Positions 60,816 to 64,000 of a stretch of 64,000 nt of DNA are shown piece after piece; position 1 is the first letter of the stretch; each line of letters starts with the position of its first letter. The stretch lies in NCBI RefSeq assembly GCF_014489075.1, contig NZ_JACTGR010000001.1, positions 496,001 to 560,000 on the forward strand, given 5' to 3'. The DNA is from Sphingomonas sp. JC676 (lineage in GTDB: Bacteria; Pseudomonadota; Alphaproteobacteria; Sphingomonadales; Sphingomonadaceae). The notes under the pieces are model-generated. The model was not told where the DNA came from, ran no database searches, and saw only the letters and a program-made list of their open reading frames with translations. The position numbers and the translations under genes were made by a program.

Positions 60816-60845
60816 ATTGCAAAAAATGCAATCGTACAACGTTGT
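60816..60845. promoter_or_regulatory. candidate MarR-type operator palindromes
   Basis: ATTGCA-AAAAA-TGCAAT (60816-60832) and the perfect palindrome ACAACGTTGT (60836-60845) lie 39-68 bases before the MarR gene start. They overlap the minus-strand promoter described above. Autoregulatory binding is plausible. Confidence 0.4.
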
Positions 60846-60883
60846 CACTTGCAGATCTGGTAGTTGGAGAGAGACTTGACCCC

Positions 60884-61330
60884 ATGACTGCGCTGAAGCT
60901 CGACCAGTTTCTGCCCTATCGCCTGTCGATCGCGTCCAACGCGGTGTCGGACGCGGTGGCGACGGCCTATCGCACTTTGTTCGGGCTGCGCATTCCCGAA
61001 TGGCGGCTGGTGGCGGTGCTGGCCGAGGGCGGGGCGATGAGCCAGCAGGCGCTGTGCGGGCGGACGCGGATGGACAAGGTGACCGTGAGCCGCGCGGCGA
61101 TTGCGCTGGTCGATCGCGGGCTGGTGGAGCGAGCGAGCAATCCCGAGGACCAGCGCTCGCACCTGTTGACGCTGAGCAAGCAGGGCTGGGCGCTCTACGA
61201 GCAGATCGCGCCCCAGGCGATCGAGCTGGAGCGGTGCATCTTCGCCGGCTTCTCGCAGGAAGAGCGCGATCAGCTTGGTGCGATGCTCGAGCGGCTCGAA
61301 GCCGCGGCGGGTGCGCTCGACAGGGCTTGA
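60884..61330 (+). CDS. MarR-family transcriptional regulator
   Basis: 148 residues. Winged HTH: PEWRLVAVLAEGGAMSQQAL, RTRMDKVTVSRAAIALVDRG, then LVERASNPEDQRSHLLTLSKQG (wing, with the conserved Asp-x-Arg). Likely a repressor answering to an aromatic or aldehyde ligand, given its place next to calB, but the ligand is inferred only. The ATG at 60884 has GGAGAGAG upstream at a long distance; 60842 is an alternative start. Confidence 0.9.
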   Translation: MTALKLDQFLPYRLSIASNAVSDAVATAYRTLFGLRIPEWRLVAVLAEGGAMSQQALCGRTRMDKVTVSRAAIALVDRGLVERASNPEDQRSHLLTLSKQGWALYEQIAPQAIELERCIFAGFSQEERDQLGAMLERLEAAAGALDRA

Positions 61331-61402
61331 TCCCAGTCGTCCGGCTGCTCTAATCGCCCTGACGCCCTCCCCAGGCGATCGATCATCAGCCCAGGAGGAA
61401 TC

Positions 61403-63487
61403 ATGACCGCTTATACCGACCGCGCCGGGCTGAAGGTCGCCGAGTCGCTTGCACGCTTCGTCGAGGAGCGGGTGCTGCCCGGGCTGGGTATCGCGGCGGA
61501 CGGATTCTGGACGGGGGCGGCGGACATCTTCGCCCGGTTCGCTCCGGAGAACCGCGCGCTGCTGGCGCGGCGCGACGAGTTCCAGGCCCTGATCGATGCG
61601 CGACTGGCGAGCGGCGAGGCGGCGGACGAGGCCTGGCTGCGCGGGATCGGTTACCTGGTGGACGAACCGGCGCCGTTCGCGATCGGCACGGCGAATGTCG
61701 ATGACGAGATCGCGCGGATGGCTGGCCCGCAGCTGGTGGTGCCGGTGCTCAATGCGCGGTTCGTGCTCAACGCCGCCAATGCGCGCTGGGGGAGCCTGTA
61801 CGACGCGCTGTACGGGACCGATGCGCTGCCCGGCAGCGCGAAGCCGGGCGGCTATGATGCCGAGCGCGGTGCGGCGGTGATCGCGCGGGCCAAGGCGTTC
61901 CTCGATTCGGCGGTGCCGCTGGAGGGCATGTTCTGGGCGGACTTCACCTCCGGAGACCTGCCGCTTTCCGATCCCGGCCAGTTCGTCGGCCATCGCGGCG
62001 AATCCATGCTGTTCCGCCATCATGGGCTGCACATCGAAGTGGTGATCGACCGTGCGCATCAGATCGGCCGGAACGATCCGGCGGGGATCGCCGATGTGGT
62101 GTTGGAATCGGCGCTGAGCACGATTGTCGACCTCGAGGATTCGATTGCCGCGGTCGATGCCGAGGACAAGGTCGCCGCCTATGCCAATTGGCTGGGGCTG
62201 ATGCAGGGCGACCTGGAGGAGAGCTTCGACAAGGGCGGCAAGCGGTTGACGCGGCGGCTGGAGGGGGACCGGAGCTTCGCGGTACCACTCGGTTCCGACC
62301 TGATTTTGCACGGCCGCGCGCTGCTATTGATTCGCAATGTCGGGCATTTGATGACCAATCCGGCGGTGCTGCTGGCGGACGGGCAGAAGGCGCCCGAGGG
62401 CGTGCTCGACGCGATCGTGACCAGCCTGATCGCGCTCTACGACCTGCGCGGGCTGGGCAAGTATCGCAACAGCCGGGCTGGGTCGGTCTATATCGTCAAG
62501 CCCAAGATGCACGGGCCCGACGAGGCCGCATTTGCCAATCGGCTGTTCGACGCGGTCGAGGACCTGCTGGGCGTCGAGCGCAACACGATCAAGATCGGCA
62601 TGATGGACGAGGAGCGGCGGACCTCGGCCAATCTCGCGGCGTGCATCTACCAGGTGAAGGACCGTATCTTCTTCATCAACACCGGCTTCCTCGATCGCAC
62701 CGGTGACGAGATCCACACCAGCATGCGCGCCGGGCCGATGGTGCCCAAGGGCGAGATGAAATCGTCGCGCTGGCTCTCGGCCTATGAGGCGCGCAACGTC
62801 CGTATCGGGCTCGATTGCGGTTTCTCGGGCAAGGCGCAGATCGGCAAGGGCATGTGGGCGGCGCCTGACCGCATGGCGGACATGATCGAGCAGAAGGTCA
62901 ACCATCCGCTGAGCGGGGCGAACACCGCCTGGGTGCCGAGCCCGACCGCGGCGACCTTGCATGCGCTGCACTATCACCAGGTCGACGTGTTCAAGCGCCA
63001 AGGCGATATCGCGCCCGGCACGCCGGTGGTCGCCGACCTGCTGACGGTGCCGGTCTCCAAGGGACGCAATTGGAGCGCGGAGGAGATCGCGCGCGAACTC
63101 GACAATAATGCCCAGGGCATATTGGGTTATGTCGTGCGCTGGATCGACCAGGGCGTGGGCTGCTCGAAGGTGCCCGACATCCATGACGTCGGTCTGATGG
63201 AGGACCGCGCGACCTTGCGGATCTCGTCGCAGCATTTGGCCAACTGGCTGCTCCACGGCGTGGCGAGCGCCGAGGAGATCGATGCGGCGCTCAAGCGGAT
63301 GGCGGCGAAGGTGGACGCGCAGAATGCGGGCGATCCGCTCTATCGGCCGATGGCGGGCAACGAGGCGAGCAGCCTGGCCTTCCAGGCGGCACGGGCGCTG
63401 GTGTTCGAGGGGCTGACCCAGCCCAATGGTTATACCGAACCCCTGCTGCATCGCTTCAGGGCCCGGGCCAAGGCGCTTAGTCGCTGA
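61403..63487 (+). CDS. glcB: malate synthase G
   Basis: Condenses glyoxylate and acetyl-CoA to malate. 694 residues (about 720 in E. coli). Characteristic stretches: [79 protein letters not shown] and [20 protein letters not shown]. An AGGAGGA ribosome site precedes the ATG. Isocitrate lyase is not in the window; the glyoxylate/hydroxypyruvate reductase gene at 54563 is a metabolic neighbour. Confidence 0.95.
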   Translation: MTAYTDRAGLKVAESLARFVEERVLPGLGIAADGFWTGAADIFARFAPENRALLARRDEFQALIDARLASGEAADEAWLRGIGYLVDEPAPFAIGTANVDDEIARMAGPQLVVPVLNARFVLNAANARWGSLYDALYGTDALPGSAKPGGYDAERGAAVIARAKAFLDSAVPLEGMFWADFTSGDLPLSDPGQFVGHRGESMLFRHHGLHIEVVIDRAHQIGRNDPAGIADVVLESALSTIVDLEDSIAAVDAEDKVAAYANWLGLMQGDLEESFDKGGKRLTRRLEGDRSFAVPLGSDLILHGRALLLIRNVGHLMTNPAVLLADGQKAPEGVLDAIVTSLIALYDLRGLGKYRNSRAGSVYIVKPKMHGPDEAAFANRLFDAVEDLLGVERNTIKIGMMDEERRTSANLAACIYQVKDRIFFINTGFLDRTGDEIHTSMRAGPMVPKGEMKSSRWLSAYEARNVRIGLDCGFSGKAQIGKGMWAAPDRMADMIEQKVNHPLSGANTAWVPSPTAATLHALHYHQVDVFKRQGDIAPGTPVVADLLTVPVSKGRNWSAEEIARELDNNAQGILGYVVRWIDQGVGCSKVPDIHDVGLMEDRATLRISSQHLANWLLHGVASAEEIDAALKRMAAKVDAQNAGDPLYRPMAGNEASSLAFQAARALVFEGLTQPNGYTEPLLHRFRARAKALSR

Positions 63488-63583
63488 TTTCGCTGGAAGA
63501 TCATCGACAGGGGGAGCCAAAGCCGATTTTGGTTGTTACGCATGCGTGAGGGCCGGATGTATCGCGGCTCCCGGAGGAGTAGC

Positions 63584-64000
63584 GTGCGGATAGGGGTAAG
63601 GGGGGTCTGGATTGTCGCAATGGCGGGCGCTGCTGCCCTGCCGGGGCTGGCGCATGCCCAGATTTCCGACCCCAAGACCGGCCAGGGTGCCCCGGTGCCC
63701 GCGCTTCCCGATCCCGTGCCCCGGGTTTCCACGCAGGAAGAGCCGATCGTTCCAGATGCCGAATTCGAGGCGGCGCTGCCCAAGCTGAGCGACGATATCA
63801 ACGCGCCGCTGGAGCCGATAAAGGATTTCCAGGCGCAGGAGCCTGCGAAGGCGGCACCCACGCCTGCGCCTGGCCCGTCGACGCCGCCGACCGTGCCGAC
63901 CGTCACGCAGGAGATCGAGAGCTTCGCGCCGGCCGCAGCCGAGTCCCCCGAATTCGCGGAGCCGCTCCAGCCGCTGTCGGCATTCAAGGTCGAGCCCGCC
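63584..64000 (+). CDS. secreted protein, 5' part only (possibly TamA/BamA-type)
   Basis: 139 residues in window, continuing beyond it. GTG start at 63584 after GGAGGAG. Signal peptide about 1-25 (ending AHAQ), then a Pro/Glu-rich region with ISDPKTGQGAPVPALPDP and PLEPIKDFQAQEPAK. I recall similar N-termini in sphingomonad outer-membrane assembly factors of the TamA/BamA family, but the diagnostic POTRA and barrel parts lie outside the window. Confidence 0.6.
   Translation, partial: MRIGVRGVWIVAMAGAAALPGLAHAQISDPKTGQGAPVPALPDPVPRVSTQEEPIVPDAEFEAALPKLSDDINAPLEPIKDFQAQEPAKAAPTPAPGPSTPPTVPTVTQEIESFAPAAAESPEFAEPLQPLSAFKVEPA

Noticed and set aside
60585..60848. 87-codon minus-strand frame over the candidate small RNA
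   Set aside because: It runs through the terminator hairpin and into calB; no ribosome site or family resemblance.
1..64000. tRNA, rRNA, prophage, insertion sequence or plasmid origin
   Set aside because: No cloverleaf with TTCGA-type loop, rRNA core, transposase, integrase or replication initiator could be recognised on either strand.

Overview
The window reads as chromosomal DNA of a sphingomonad (Sphingomonadales, Alphaproteobacteria; Sphingomonas or a close relative). Reasons: GC-rich DNA with strongly GC-biased third codon positions, ChpT beside a che cluster, a PEPxxWA-CTERM surface protein, a tonB-exbB-exbD-exbD operon, a sigma-54/PspF-controlled psp operon, GGAAC-N17-CGTT (EcfG-type) promoters, and many Sphingomonas-type hypothetical proteins. 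Both ends are cut inside genes: dnaX at the left, and a secreted protein, perhaps a TamA/BamA-type outer-membrane assembly factor, at the right. I see no rRNA, tRNA, IS element, prophage or CRISPR array. The one certain RNA gene is rnpB.

Layout. 0-6 kb: dnaX-ybaB, a small stress-type membrane protein, mtgA, a zinc-ribbon membrane protein, rluD-rpoH, and a JAMM metalloprotease. 6-12 kb: chpT, then cheA(truncated)-cheW-cheY-cheB-cheR and a cell-wall amidase. 12-14.5 kb: rnpB, a J-domain protein, a 2Fe-2S protein and SufE. 14.6-18.7 kb: an expanded phage-shock locus (35-aa peptide, PspA, PspB, PspC and four or five further small proteins) divergent from pspF. 18.9-28.7 kb: PuuD-like membrane protein, sodB, parC, a GGDEF-EAL protein, a CCA transferase/Nudix/DUF1285 operon, folB. 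29-33 kb: tonB-exbB-exbD-exbD, a TPR protein, dcd. 33.8-38 kb: cdd, UPF0262, dnaB, a GH35 enzyme. 38.5-42.4 kb: a sulfate-assimilation operon (cobA, DUF2849, sulfite reductase, DUF934, cysH). 42.5-50.3 kb: a patchwork with a broken PilZ gene, SGNH hydrolase, acyltransferase, astD, selO, an alpha/beta hydrolase, a shortened crotonase and a gene remnant. 50.3-64 kb: glycosyltransferase, nitronate monooxygenase-type flavoprotein, PEP-CTERM protein, 2-hydroxyacid dehydrogenase, thiolase, prepilin peptidase, coniferyl aldehyde dehydrogenase, a MarR regulator and malate synthase G.

Most notable: (1) two copies of a discrete intergenic element (33545-33769 minus; 48471-48660 plus) with matching outer ends, a diverged middle and a conserved terminal hairpin, each lying 14-18 nt downstream of a stop codon on the same strand; (2) the psp operon, with a near-consensus sigma-54 promoter, a 35-aa first product and a run of small coiled-coil proteins sharing an LER...TD...EI..LR tail with PspC; (3) a CheA with no phosphotransfer, dimerisation or N-box regions in an otherwise complete che operon; (4) a candidate ~100-nt minus-strand RNA with its own terminator upstream of the marR gene; (5) four paired inverted repeats of one REP-like family.

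All calls are from reading the sequence. No database search or structure prediction was run. Family names rest on recognised motifs and gene order.
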